The notes under the pieces were generated by a model that was not told the DNA's origin, did not search any database, and saw only the letters and a program-made list of their open reading frames with translations. This document shows positions 1 through 7,704 of a stretch of DNA of 64,000 nucleotides, piece after piece. Origin of the DNA: Halobacterium sp. KA-4 (GTDB lineage Archaea > Halobacteriota > Halobacteria > Halobacteriales > Halobacteriaceae); NCBI RefSeq assembly GCF_021028995.1, contig NZ_JAJJZG010000006.1:1-64000 (forward strand), read 5' to 3'. Made by a program: the position numbers and the translations under genes. How positions within the stretch are numbered: the first letter of the stretch is position 1; every line of letters begins with the position of its first letter.

Positions 1-129
1 GTGAAGCGAAACGATGGCGTAATCGGCGAAGCCGCCACCCCCTTCGGGGGCGGCGACTTCGCCTCGGCCACCGACAGCATTTTTAGCTAACTGAACCGCT
101 TTCTTCGTGAAGCGGGAAATCTTCGACAT
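1..129 (-). CDS. small basic/glycine-rich protein, C-terminus beyond window edge
   Basis: An open frame starts with ATG at 129 (an ATG at 135 is in frame too) and runs off the left edge after 43 codons. It begins MSKISRFTKKAVQLAKNAVG, a basic amphipathic stretch, followed by a glycine-rich part with four consecutive glycines and then hydrophobic residues. The start lies inside the preceding 42-codon gene, an overlap typical of halovirus genomes. A short virion or membrane-associated protein is possible, but no family is recognised. The function is unknown. Confidence 0.5.
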   Translation of the reverse strand, partial: MSKISRFTKKAVQLAKNAVGGRGEVAAPEGGGGFADYAIVSLH

Positions 130-211
130 AGGCATCGGCGGTTTCCCGCTTCATTCCACTAGTTCTGACGGTCGAAGCCGACGCTGTCCAGCGATTCACC
201 AGAGCCGACAT
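83..211 (-). CDS. 42-aa hypothetical protein of the element
   Basis: This reading frame starts with ATG at 211, only 3 nt after the stop codon of the winged-helix gene, and ends at 83 inside the next gene. The N-terminal half is Ser/Thr-rich and the C-terminal half acidic (ADAYVEDFPLHEESG). Position and spacing suggest translation from the same message as the gene before it, but there is no homology evidence. It could be a chance frame. An internal ATG at 154 would give 23 residues. Confidence 0.35.
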   Translation of the reverse strand: MSALVNRWTASASTVRTSGMKRETADAYVEDFPLHEESGSVS

Positions 212-214
212 GGG

Positions 215-1309
215 TTAGTCCTCCAACCAGGTACGTTCAAACCGTAGCTCGCCGTCGACCGCCGTTTTCTCCCGAACTTCGCGCCTGAATTGGTCCGTCG
301 GCTCGTAGTTCCCCTCCAATTCGTTACCCTCGAAATCAGCCGGGATAACCCGATAATCTGCCTCTTCCGATTCGTGGGCTTCGAGGTAGGCCCGCTCCGG
401 TTCGCAGTCGTCAGATAGCATGATTATATCTGCCTTAATGTCCGGCTCCGGCGGGAAATTGGGTGAATCCTCTCCCTCTTTCTCTTGGAGTTTATCTAGT
501 GCTTCTTGAACTTCCGGCGGACGCTTCGAGGAATCATCATCAAAATGTTCTGCGACGTCCCCCAAGGAGGTCGTCTCCAACTCCTGGCCTTCTCCAATTG
601 GACAAAGCCATTCCACTTCGACGTTTTCCAAGAATAGGGCGTCGTCACATGGCCGTATAAGGTGGTTTTTCACCCCGGTTGCAATCAGGGCGGACCCCCT
701 TTCTGTTTCCTCAATATGAGGGCCGATATTCAATTCTAGTTTGTATTCAGGGGGATAGTTGATGTGTTCGATTGGAACGGTGGGCCTTTCATACAATTCG
801 CCACTCACTAAGGCTTGTACCTCCTCTTCGTCGGTTTCATTGTAGTGCAATTCCTTCCGTCGGTTTTCGTATAGATGGGTTCCATGTACTGGCGATCGTC
901 GCCACTCGGAGCCGGGGCGGCCCTCGACTACGAATTGAATTTTATCGCCGGCTTCTGCCACGCCGTCGAAGGTTGAAACTTGTGAGGGGGCGGAATTGTC
1001 CCCAACAAACTCATCCTCGAATGAACGGCGTATATCCCATTTGATGGGTTCTTCACCGTCGCCAATCGGCTGTGTCTCGATACCGACGAGATAGTAAGCC
1101 GTCGTAGCGTTCCCCACCTGAATTGATTCTAGTTTTCCCGCGCTTGCGAGGCTCTTTAGCCGTTTATGCGCGGTCTTTCGAGTTACGCCCGCGTAGTCTG
1201 CCATATCACGGGCGGACCAAACGGGGCGCGGGGAATTTTCCATGATCTCAACCACCTGGTTTTCCGTCAATCCCTGATTTCGTCCCATGGTCGTGTTTTC
1301 GGAGGCCAT
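215..1309 (-). CDS. winged-helix DNA-binding protein of the element (candidate regulator)
   Basis: This is a 364-residue acidic protein. Residues about 12-65 form a winged helix-turn-helix (the pattern ARDMADYAGVTRKTAHKRLK is a classic recognition helix), and the remaining 300 residues match nothing I recognise. The frame is open further upstream, but the ATG at 1309 is chosen because a TATA-like TTATAAGG (minus strand, 1357-1364) precedes it by a suitable distance. An ATG at 1288 (MGRNQG) is the alternative. It is divergent from the replication operon, the usual place for a repressor or activator of both transcripts. Regulation is inferred from layout only. Confidence 0.7.
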   Translation of the reverse strand: MASENTTMGRNQGLTENQVVEIMENSPRPVWSARDMADYAGVTRKTAHKRLKSLASAGKLESIQVGNATTAYYLVGIETQPIGDGEEPIKWDIRRSFEDEFVGDNSAPSQVSTFDGVAEAGDKIQFVVEGRPGSEWRRSPVHGTHLYENRRKELHYNETDEEEVQALVSGELYERPTVPIEHINYPPEYKLELNIGPHIEETERGSALIATGVKNHLIRPCDDALFLENVEVEWLCPIGEGQELETTSLGDVAEHFDDDSSKRPPEVQEALDKLQEKEGEDSPNFPPEPDIKADIIMLSDDCEPERAYLEAHESEEADYRVIPADFEGNELEGNYEPTDQFRREVREKTAVDGELRFERTWLED

Positions 1310-1367
1310 TGGTATATTTCTACCGCACCTGTGTATGGTACTGTGTTGGGGTAGTTCCTTATAATTA

Positions 1368-1377
1368 GCGTCCAAAG
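1368..1377 (+). repeat. direct repeat copy 1 (GCGTCCAAAG), candidate operator
   Basis: The ten bases GCGTCCAAAG recur unchanged at 1507-1516. This copy sits directly upstream (minus-strand sense) of the regulator's TATA box, in the BRE position, where a bound protein would block TFB. The 10-bp length makes chance occurrence possible, but placement next to both promoters is suggestive. Confidence 0.35.
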
Positions 1378-1506
1378 TAGTAGGTACGAACGACGCTACG
1401 CGAAAATGCCGGGCTATCCGCTCGGCAGAAATGGGGAGCGCCCGGGAGAAACCCCAGGCCCAGGCCGATGACACCTGGTTCTACGGGGTATCACCCCATA
1501 AAATGC

Positions 1507-1516
1507 GCGTCCAAAG
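1507..1516 (+). repeat. direct repeat copy 2 (GCGTCCAAAG), candidate operator
   Basis: This is the second copy of the 10-bp repeat, lying between the candidate TATA box (1497-1504) and the expected transcription start of the plus-strand operon. With the copy at 1368-1377 it would let one protein control both directions. It is an inference from spacing. Confidence 0.35.
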
Positions 1517-1571
1517 CGCGTATGAATGGTTGGGCGGTTCCGGCGTCGTTCAAACGAGGTAGGCCAATACC

Positions 1572-1973
1572 ATGTCGAGCGATACCGGAAACCGCCCACC
1601 TACTAGGGGCGGCACGAACGCCGAAAAGACTACCGAAAATAGGGGTGGTGCCACCCGAGGACCGGCTGGCGCTATCCGACAGACCCGAAACACGGCCCCG
1701 AACGCGGCTGGTCCCGATCTCATTCAAGCGGTCGCGCTTCGAGCGTACCGCAACGACACCGACCCCGCCGAGATTTGGGCGACCATTCAATCCGTCGTCG
1801 AAGGGTTAGCGGTTCAATTCGAGCTGACCCATTCGACCGTATCCGTCCAAGCTAGCCCCGTGGGGCTAATCGCCCGGGTCGAGCATGAGAATGAGCCGGT
1901 CGACTACGCCCTACTTGCCGACGACACGGCCCGGGCGCTGGCCCGAGTTGCCGATAACGGGGGTGAAACCTGA
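1572..1973 (+). CDS. hypothetical protein, first gene of the replication operon
   Basis: A 133-residue protein. The first 50 residues are low-complexity and rich in Thr, Gly, Arg and Asn. The rest looks folded (helical, then a beta-rich part around HSTVSVQASPVGLIARVEHE). It starts at the first ATG after the candidate plus-strand promoter and is followed after one base by the next gene. No known family is recognised. As first gene of the operon it could be a replication accessory or regulatory protein, but this is a guess. Confidence 0.6.
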   Translation: MSSDTGNRPPTRGGTNAEKTTENRGGATRGPAGAIRQTRNTAPNAAGPDLIQAVALRAYRNDTDPAEIWATIQSVVEGLAVQFELTHSTVSVQASPVGLIARVEHENEPVDYALLADDTARALARVADNGGET

Positions 1974-1974
1974 T

Positions 1975-2202
1975 ATGGCGGGGAGCGCCAGCGAGAAAAT
2001 CCGTGACAACCGGGACACCCTGGCCGCGCTCGCTACGTCGGACCTAAATAGCGCGAAGTGGGCCAGGGAGCTACTCGAAGCCGTCGACGTGAATTACAAG
2101 TGCGGGTGTGGCGGCTACCTCCAACCCACCGACCGCGAGAACGTATATCGGTGTGCGGATTGTGAGCGGGAAACCACCGAAATCGGGGGCGGACGTGAAT
2201 GA
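1975..2202 (+). CDS. small zinc-ribbon protein of the element
   Basis: A 75-residue protein. The N-terminal half is helical. The C-terminal half carries CGCGGYLQ followed by YRCADCERE, a four-cysteine ribbon that could hold zinc. The start ATG at 1975 lies one base after the previous stop. The last codons overlap the start of the next gene. Small zinc-ribbon proteins are common in haloarchaeal viruses and plasmids and often have unknown roles in DNA or protein binding. No specific function is claimed. Confidence 0.6.
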   Translation: MAGSASEKIRDNRDTLAALATSDLNSAKWARELLEAVDVNYKCGCGGYLQPTDRENVYRCADCERETTEIGGGRE

Positions 2203-2525
2203 GCCGGAACGCCGACGTGACCGACTACTGTTCGGTCACGCTCGAAACCACCGACCGCGACCCGACCGACAAAACCCCGCTCGAACAGTACCGCCCGCGT
2301 GGGTACGTCGCGGGCGTGAACGACGCGCTACGTGCCGAACATGGCGACGACGGCGACCCCCGAGCCGTGGCGTTCGACGCCGCCGTAGCCCTTACCGCTT
2401 CGAGCTGGGGACCGCCGTTCGCGACGCCCCACGACAAGGCGACCGGCGAATGGTGGTGGGAAGCCTACGGCTGTGCGTGTCATGTCGTCGAGCGGGCGAT
2501 CGTCGACGGGGTGGTGAGCGAATGA
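2199..2525 (+). CDS. hypothetical protein of the element
   Basis: A 108-residue acidic protein starting with an ATG that overlaps the previous stop (ATGA). It has a helical middle (VAGVNDALRAEHG, AVAFDAAVALTAS) and a tryptophan-rich patch (GEWWWEAYGCACHVVERAI) near the C-terminus. No family is recognised. The overlaps on both sides argue that it is translated with its neighbours. Confidence 0.6.
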   Translation: MSRNADVTDYCSVTLETTDRDPTDKTPLEQYRPRGYVAGVNDALRAEHGDDGDPRAVAFDAAVALTASSWGPPFATPHDKATGEWWWEAYGCACHVVERAIVDGVVSE

Positions 2526-2797
2526 ACCGGTCCCTTTCTATCGCACACACGCGGGGACCGCGAACGGGGCGGAAATCGACCCCTTTCAGTCCAACCCTCA
2601 ATCTAAGGGTTGGGTTAGAAAACCGCAGGAAGGAACAGGGCGGTTCAACCCATTCAACCCTACCAAGGGGGTTGGCGGAAAGGGGTCGAAAATCGACCCC
2701 CCTTTGCTCGCTTCTCGCGCGACGCGCATTATACGCGCGCGACCCTCGAAGGGTTGAACTGGAACGGTTTACCTCTTCGCGGGGGTGGTCGGCGTGA
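2522..2797 (+). CDS. doubtful 91-aa arginine-rich reading frame across the repeat region
   Basis: An ATG at 2522 overlaps the previous stop (ATGA), as at neighbouring gene junctions, and stays open for 91 codons. However, the frame runs straight through the inverted repeats at 2567-2760, and its product is a repetitive Arg/Ser/Leu-rich sequence (RGPRTGRKSTPFSP and RGLAERGRKSTPLC are two copies of one repeat). The repeats are more likely DNA-level signals. I list it because of the start overlap. Confidence 0.25.
   Translation: MNRSLSIAHTRGPRTGRKSTPFSPTLNLRVGLENRRKEQGGSTHSTLPRGLAERGRKSTPLCSLLARRALYARDPRRVELERFTSSRGWSA
2567..2760. repeat. repeat-rich stretch, candidate replication origin of the element
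   Basis: Dense short repeats: CCAACCCT (2591-2598) pairs with AGGGTTGG (2606-2613); TTCAACCC occurs at 2644-2651 and 2653-2660 and inverted at 2751-2758; GGGGTCGA (2682-2689) and TCGACCCC (2693-2700) form a perfect hairpin; a near-duplicate of AAATCGACCCC lies at about 2573 and 2691; CGCGCATTATACGCGCG spans 2723-2739. Iterons plus hairpins next to primase and helicase genes are how many plasmid and virus origins look. The ATTATA at 2728-2733 could also be a promoter for the gene starting at 2785 or 2794. Confidence 0.5.
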
Positions 2798-3783
2798 GCG
2801 ACCCCGCCGAGAACGTGGAAGCATTTACCGAAGAGCTGGCCGACGGCTACGTGACGCTCGAATACGAGCCGATCGGCGGCGGTCAAATGCGAATAGCCGC
2901 CTACGCGAACGGGGACGTTCTCGAAAGCGGGGAGTATTCAACGAAAATCTTCGGGAGCGCGACCCTTCGCGGTCAATTTCTGAATAGCGTCGAATCGTCG
3001 ATAGAGGGACGGAGCGGCGTCGACGCCGGGGAAATTCGGAACGAATTAAAGGAATGGTTCGCGGCCATGAACGAAGTCGACCGCGAAGAACAGGCCGATA
3101 AGTTCCTCCCCGGCGAAATACAGCGAATTATTGACGGGACGCAATACCCGGTTGAAATCCACGGCGGGGAAACGACGACCTGGAAGGTCGAACTAACGTA
3201 TGCTGGCCGGACGGGGGAATTGGAGTTTGAAGCGTCGGAAATGGTCGGAAACGGCGCGGGGACGCTTCAAGAGAAGATCGCGAACCAATTCTTCGAGCTA
3301 ATCGAAATCGAGAAAGAGGATTGGGAAGCGATAAGGGAACGCTGGCATGAGAATAGCGAAGTCGTGAACGTCGTCGAAGAGACGGCCAGCGACGCGATAG
3401 CCGACCGTGTTCTCTCGAAACTCGGTAACACCCTGAAACCCGTCGGGGACCGCGAAGATATGGGGAACGACGTCGCGGCGGCGTGGTACGACCCGGAGAA
3501 TACGACCGTCTACGACGACGCCCCGGAGGACGCGCCGATCGTGTGGGTTCAAGATGATTTCCTCGTCGACCAGCTCGAAGCCGCCGGGAAGAAACTCGAA
3601 TACAAGGGCCAACTAATTAAGAACCTGATAGACCGTGGCGACATACACGGGTCCCGGGTCCGGCGAAAGTGGGCGTGGGATAGTTACACGAAGGTCTACC
3701 CGTTCGAGCCGGACGCGCTCGGGGTTACGCCCGACGACGTAGGCGGGCGCGACGACCCGAACCATAGCGAGGTGAGCGCCTAA
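2785..3783 (+). CDS. hypothetical protein upstream of the helicase (element replication module)
   Basis: A 332-residue acidic protein starting with GTG at 2785 (a GTG at 2794, giving MSDPAENVEAF, is as likely because of the ATTATA box at 2728). The first 200 residues are mixed alpha/beta. The C-terminal part (WVQDDFLVDQLEAAGKKLEY, then GDIHGSRVRRKW) looks like a winged helix. Its stop overlaps the helicase start (TAATG). Its place between the repeats and the helicase suggests origin binding or helicase loading, but no family is recognised. Confidence 0.6.
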   Translation: MVGVSDPAENVEAFTEELADGYVTLEYEPIGGGQMRIAAYANGDVLESGEYSTKIFGSATLRGQFLNSVESSIEGRSGVDAGEIRNELKEWFAAMNEVDREEQADKFLPGEIQRIIDGTQYPVEIHGGETTTWKVELTYAGRTGELEFEASEMVGNGAGTLQEKIANQFFELIEIEKEDWEAIRERWHENSEVVNVVEETASDAIADRVLSKLGNTLKPVGDREDMGNDVAAAWYDPENTTVYDDAPEDAPIVWVQDDFLVDQLEAAGKKLEYKGQLIKNLIDRGDIHGSRVRRKWAWDSYTKVYPFEPDALGVTPDDVGGRDDPNHSEVSA

Positions 3784-5462
3784 TGACCGACGTAATCCAG
3801 GTCGACGGCGCGCCGGGGACCGGAAAGACCCACACGCTCAAACAGAAACTACGCGAAGAGAAGCGGGACGGGCTTACGCCGGACGGGTTCTGGTGGCTCA
3901 CGTTCACCCGCGCGGGACGCGACGACGTGAAACCCGAGCTGGCCGACGTATTCCGCGACGCCGACGCCGACAACGTGGAAGATAAGGCTCGAACCCTGCA
4001 TAGCCTGGCGCTTTCACTACTCATTCGCGGGGACCTGTTAGACCCGGACCCCGACGAAGAGGGGCCAGGGCCGATAATCGTTCCGGGGAGCTTCGACGAC
4101 GACGAATTAGACCCCTACGCGGCATTTTGCGACACTCGGGGGGTGCGGTACGACCCGGACGCCGCCGACCCGCGTAAGCTCCTGGCGGGCGAAGAGTCGA
4201 CCGAATACGTCGGGAACAAACTCTTCGCGATAAACGATTTCCTCCGGCAAACGTGCAAACCCCCGGAGAAGTGGCGAAGCGCGCCGATAGACATAGAGAT
4301 CGCGGGCGACCGCGTGACCGCGCTACTCGACGAATGGGACGAATACAAGCGCGACGCCTTCGAGTATCGGCTTTTCGAGCATGGGGATTACGTCGACTTC
4401 GCGTATCACGCGGGCGTGACGCCCGCCGTCGACGTTCTCCTAATCGACGAATTCCAGGATTTCGCCCCGCTCGAATATCGGCTATTCAAGGCGTGGCGCG
4501 ACAAAGGAACGATCGAGCGGATATACCTGGCCGGCGACCCGAACCAGTCGATCTATTCGTTCCGTGGCGGGACGCCGCATTACTTCGAGAACACGGACGT
4601 CGACGACGTAATAGACCTGAAAGAGTCGTATCGGTGTCCCCGGGAGATCGCGGCGGTCGGGAACGCCGTTCTCTCGGCTCACACGGACACGGACCCGAGG
4701 GGGTTCGAGGGACGCGAACCCGGGGGTAACGTCGGCTGGCGGTCGATTACGGACAAATACGACCTTCGCGACGCCGTGATAGCGTCGGCAAAACAGCATA
4801 CGTCCCACAACACGCCGGTAATGCTTCTCACCCGAACGAACGGCCAGCTCCGGCGGCTTACGAACGACCTTCGGGACGTCGGCGTTCCGTTCGAGGTGTT
4901 GGGGACCTACGGCGGCGTGTGGCGCGGGGACCTACGGCAAATGCTGGCGTTCCTGAATAACATGGCGTCGGCCGGGAGCGCCTACGCCTTCCCGAACCTT
5001 CGACACGTCTTAGGGGCGCTCCCCGACGGCGAAGAGCGGAAATCCCGGCTTGGGTACGATCTCGGCGGTATCATGGACGCCGACGCCGTGGCCCCAGCGT
5101 TCGAGGACTTCGACGGCGCGTTAGACATAGCCGACCACCTACAGATAGCCGCCTGGAAGCGTGACGTTCTCAAGAACGCGATCGACGCCCCGGCGTCGCT
5201 CAAGGCGGAAGAGGTGAAAGTCGGAACGGTTCACACGTCGAAGGGACTCGAAGCCCCGAGCGTCTACCTGTTTACTACGTCGTCAAAGCGGACGGTTCGA
5301 CAGTATTCGCGGGACGCCGACCGCGCCGCCGAAGAGCATAGAGTCTACTACGTCGGGACGACGCGGGCCAGCTCGGAACTACACTTAGTGAGCGAATACT
5401 TCGACGGGCCGACCGCGCCGCCGATTCAGAAAATCCGCCGACATGGGAAGGTGGTAGCATGA
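3783..5462 (+). CDS. superfamily 1A (UvrD/PcrA/Rep-type) DNA helicase
   Basis: A 559-residue ATP-dependent 3'-5' DNA helicase candidate. The motifs come in order: Walker A GAPGTGKT (9-16), motif II IDEFQD (221-226), motif III GDPNQSIYSFRG (251-262), motif IV SYRCP (282-286), motif V region VGTVHTSKGLEAP (about 487), motif VI YYVGTTRA (about 523). The spacer between I and II is compact, so it is smaller than cellular UvrD (about 700 residues). It overlaps its neighbours on both sides (TAATG, ATGA), so it is co-translated with the primase. It probably unwinds DNA during replication of the element, not in repair. Confidence 0.9.
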   Translation: MTDVIQVDGAPGTGKTHTLKQKLREEKRDGLTPDGFWWLTFTRAGRDDVKPELADVFRDADADNVEDKARTLHSLALSLLIRGDLLDPDPDEEGPGPIIVPGSFDDDELDPYAAFCDTRGVRYDPDAADPRKLLAGEESTEYVGNKLFAINDFLRQTCKPPEKWRSAPIDIEIAGDRVTALLDEWDEYKRDAFEYRLFEHGDYVDFAYHAGVTPAVDVLLIDEFQDFAPLEYRLFKAWRDKGTIERIYLAGDPNQSIYSFRGGTPHYFENTDVDDVIDLKESYRCPREIAAVGNAVLSAHTDTDPRGFEGREPGGNVGWRSITDKYDLRDAVIASAKQHTSHNTPVMLLTRTNGQLRRLTNDLRDVGVPFEVLGTYGGVWRGDLRQMLAFLNNMASAGSAYAFPNLRHVLGALPDGEERKSRLGYDLGGIMDADAVAPAFEDFDGALDIADHLQIAAWKRDVLKNAIDAPASLKAEEVKVGTVHTSKGLEAPSVYLFTTSSKRTVRQYSRDADRAAEEHRVYYVGTTRASSELHLVSEYFDGPTAPPIQKIRRHGKVVA

Positions 5463-7180
5463 CCGTGAGCGACGAAGAGCGGGCCGACCGCTACCTACGC
5501 CGGAACCCGGACGCCAGCGTAGCCGAGTTAGCCGGCGCGCTCGGGATTGCGCCGGACAAAGCCCGGGGTTTCCTCGAAGGCAACCCGACCGCCGACGCCG
5601 AAGGGCCGGACGAAGCCCGTGAACCCCGGGGTAAGACCGCCGAAGAACCGGACGAAGCCCCGGACGAAACCCCGGAACCGTCGAATGAGGCGAACGAAGA
5701 GCCGCCTACGCCGTCGGACCACTACGACCGGCTCGGGGAGCTGTACGCGACGCTCGGGGAGATCGACGGCTGGCATTGCCCCGGGAACCGGGATTACTTC
5801 GGCTGGTATCGGACCCGCCAGGGGCCGGGCGCGTGGGACGGCGAAGGTCGAGCGTGGGCGCTCGGGAAGGAATTCGCGGGTATCCGCCAGGAACTTGAGC
5901 GGGTGGCCTACGCGACCGTGAACTACGCCCCCGCGAAGTGGTATATCGACGGCTGGCGGGCGTTTGACTACGGTGAGAACGGAAAAGAATGGGACGGGGA
6001 CGAAACCCCGCTACCGAACTACGGGGACCTACGCGCTTACGCCCCGTTCGCGGATATAGACCTAACCGACGACGTGAAACAGAAGCGCCCGGAGGGGGAC
6101 ATCCCCCAGGAAACGATAGAGCGGGCGCTATCCCTCTATCTCGAAGCGTTCGGGGAACTGGCCGGCGGCATGGAACACGTCTATGCCCTGGATAGTGTCG
6201 GCGGGGCCTACGCCTTCGTCGCGCCGACCGCGACCGCGCCGATCGCGGAAGCGTTCGACCGCCGCGACCGCGCGATTATCTTCGAGGACATGACCGACCG
6301 GGTGAACGGTTGGCTCGAAGGCGTGAAAGACGACGTGAACGCCGCCGTCCCCGACGCCGCTGGGACGTTCGAGCCGGACCTACTGAATAACAAAAACCGG
6401 CTCTACAAAGCGCCTATGTCGCTTCATAAGTCGCTCGACGGCGTGGTTACGCCGGTCGACCCGGAGAACCCGAGCTACGACTACACGCCGATCGAAGCCG
6501 TCGACGCCGACGCGATAGCCGACGCGGAAGCGTGGGCCGACGAGTTCACGTCCGACCACACGGACGCCGTGAGCGCCGTCGTCGCGAACTTGTGGCCCGA
6601 CTACTACGCCGACGCCGACGGCTGGCGCGACGCCGTGAGCGCCCGCATAGACGACCTGACGGAAGAGCGGGAAGCGAACCGGGAGCGAAACCAGCAAACG
6701 CTATCCGTCGACGACCTTCCCGACGACATAGAGGAAACCGACGACATAGAGGTAGTAAACGCCGCGATCGAGGCGATCGACTGCCGGGACGTGGCCCGGG
6801 ACGTGGCCGACGAATGGGACACGGCCCCAGGCCGTGACCCGCCGCGATTTGACCCGCCGTGGCGAGATAGTAATAGCGGAACGTCGTGCTTTGCCGATTC
6901 CGAGAAATACGTCGATCTTAGCGAAGGGCAGAAGGGCGGCGGCCCGCTCACGTTAGTAGCCCGGGCGACGGGAATAATCACAAACTCCTCCGACCGGCTT
7001 CGAGGAAACGACTACTGGAAGGCGGTAAACGAACTTCGGAAGCTCGGGTATGAGATACCGTATTTCACGGGTTCGAGCGGGACCCACCCCGACGCGCTCC
7101 AACTCTTCGACGACGCCGAAGATACCGACGAAAAACGCCGGAAAGCAGTTCGAGCGCTACGCGCCAGCAAACGCGGGTAG
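5459..7180 (+). CDS. AEP-superfamily primase of the element
   Basis: A 573-residue protein. Residues 8-40 look like a small winged helix and 41-88 are an acidic Pro/Glu-rich linker. The core carries FADIDL (D199-x-D201, AEP motif I), DSVGGAYAF (245-253, in the place of motif II), and NRLYKAPMSLHK with DGVVTPVDP (313-335), matching the Pro-Ser-His block of PrimPol-type primases. The C-terminus (GTSCFADSEKYVDL, then GGGPLTLVARATGI) resembles the domain after the catalytic core in haloviral primases. It starts within the helicase stop codon. Primase assignment is by motif reading only. Confidence 0.75.
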   Translation: MTVSDEERADRYLRRNPDASVAELAGALGIAPDKARGFLEGNPTADAEGPDEAREPRGKTAEEPDEAPDETPEPSNEANEEPPTPSDHYDRLGELYATLGEIDGWHCPGNRDYFGWYRTRQGPGAWDGEGRAWALGKEFAGIRQELERVAYATVNYAPAKWYIDGWRAFDYGENGKEWDGDETPLPNYGDLRAYAPFADIDLTDDVKQKRPEGDIPQETIERALSLYLEAFGELAGGMEHVYALDSVGGAYAFVAPTATAPIAEAFDRRDRAIIFEDMTDRVNGWLEGVKDDVNAAVPDAAGTFEPDLLNNKNRLYKAPMSLHKSLDGVVTPVDPENPSYDYTPIEAVDADAIADAEAWADEFTSDHTDAVSAVVANLWPDYYADADGWRDAVSARIDDLTEEREANRERNQQTLSVDDLPDDIEETDDIEVVNAAIEAIDCRDVARDVADEWDTAPGRDPPRFDPPWRDSNSGTSCFADSEKYVDLSEGQKGGGPLTLVARATGIITNSSDRLRGNDYWKAVNELRKLGYEIPYFTGSSGTHPDALQLFDDAEDTDEKRRKAVRALRASKRG

Positions 7181-7183
7181 TCT

Positions 7184-7204
7184 TTAGACGGCTTGTCCGT
7201 CTAA
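7184..7204. terminator. hairpin between convergent genes
   Basis: TTAGACGG and CCGTCTAA form an 8-bp perfect stem with a 5-nt loop, exactly between the primase stop (7180) and the stop of the oppositely oriented DUF309 gene (7210). The position suggests a bidirectional terminator or an RNA 3' end signal. Confidence 0.5.
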
Positions 7205-7209
7205 GTGAT

Positions 7210-7704
7210 TCATTCTAGACTTTCGGCGTGTTCGTAATCCTCCTGTCGAGCTTCCGGTCGCTTCCCGTCTAGTACGATTTGCCACCCGTCTAATACGGTT
7301 GGGTCGTTAAGCGCGTTCGTGAGCGTGGTTCTGACGCCGAGAACGTCGACCCCGTAGTAATCATTCGGAACACCGTTGAGATACTGTAACGACGTCTCGA
7401 AGAGGCTACGCATACCGTCGTCATTTTCAAAGTCAAAGTGCTTGTACGCGCCCGCCGCGACTTGCACCATTCCGTGAGCAAATGCGCTTTCGGTGGTCCC
7501 GCTCCCGTAGTTATACCACTCTGATTCAAAACAGTCATGTGATTCATGGAACGCGCCGGAGTTGTATAGCCGGACGCCGTGAATCACCGCCCGCCGAAGG
7601 GTCCCATGTTCCCACCCATTCGACACGCCCCGATCTTGCCGCCAGCCGGTCGGGTTCCCTGAAATCGGTGGGCCTACGTTTGGGTCTTGCGTGTGGTTGT
7701 TCAT
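7210..7704 (-). CDS. DUF309 family protein, element-borne complete copy
   Basis: A 164-residue DUF309 protein with the family signature FHESHDCFE and a helical [16 protein letters not shown] segment. DUF309 proteins are predicted metal-binding hydrolases of unknown substrate. The ATG at 7704 overlaps the stop of the truncated DUF309 frame upstream (sequence ATGA), so the host gene's ribosomes can pass on to it. Its first 58 codons match the truncated frame in about two thirds of residues, so it is a diverged paralogue. It belongs to the element by position and by its codon use. Confidence 0.75.
   Translation of the reverse strand: MNNHTQDPNVGPPISGNPTGWRQDRGVSNGWEHGTLRRAVIHGVRLYNSGAFHESHDCFESEWYNYGSGTTESAFAHGMVQVAAGAYKHFDFENDDGMRSLFETSLQYLNGVPNDYYGVDVLGVRTTLTNALNDPTVLDGWQIVLDGKRPEARQEDYEHAESLE

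Larger units (their letters stand above)
1310..1571. promoter_or_regulatory. divergent control region of the element
   Basis: This 262-bp gap separates the minus-strand regulator gene from the plus-strand operon. On the minus strand TTATAAGG (1357-1364) is a good TATA box for the regulator. On the plus strand CATAAAAT (1497-1504) is a candidate TATA box for the operon starting at 1572. A 10-bp direct repeat (GCGTCCAAAG) lies beside each of these boxes. No further gene is seen here. Confidence 0.55.
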
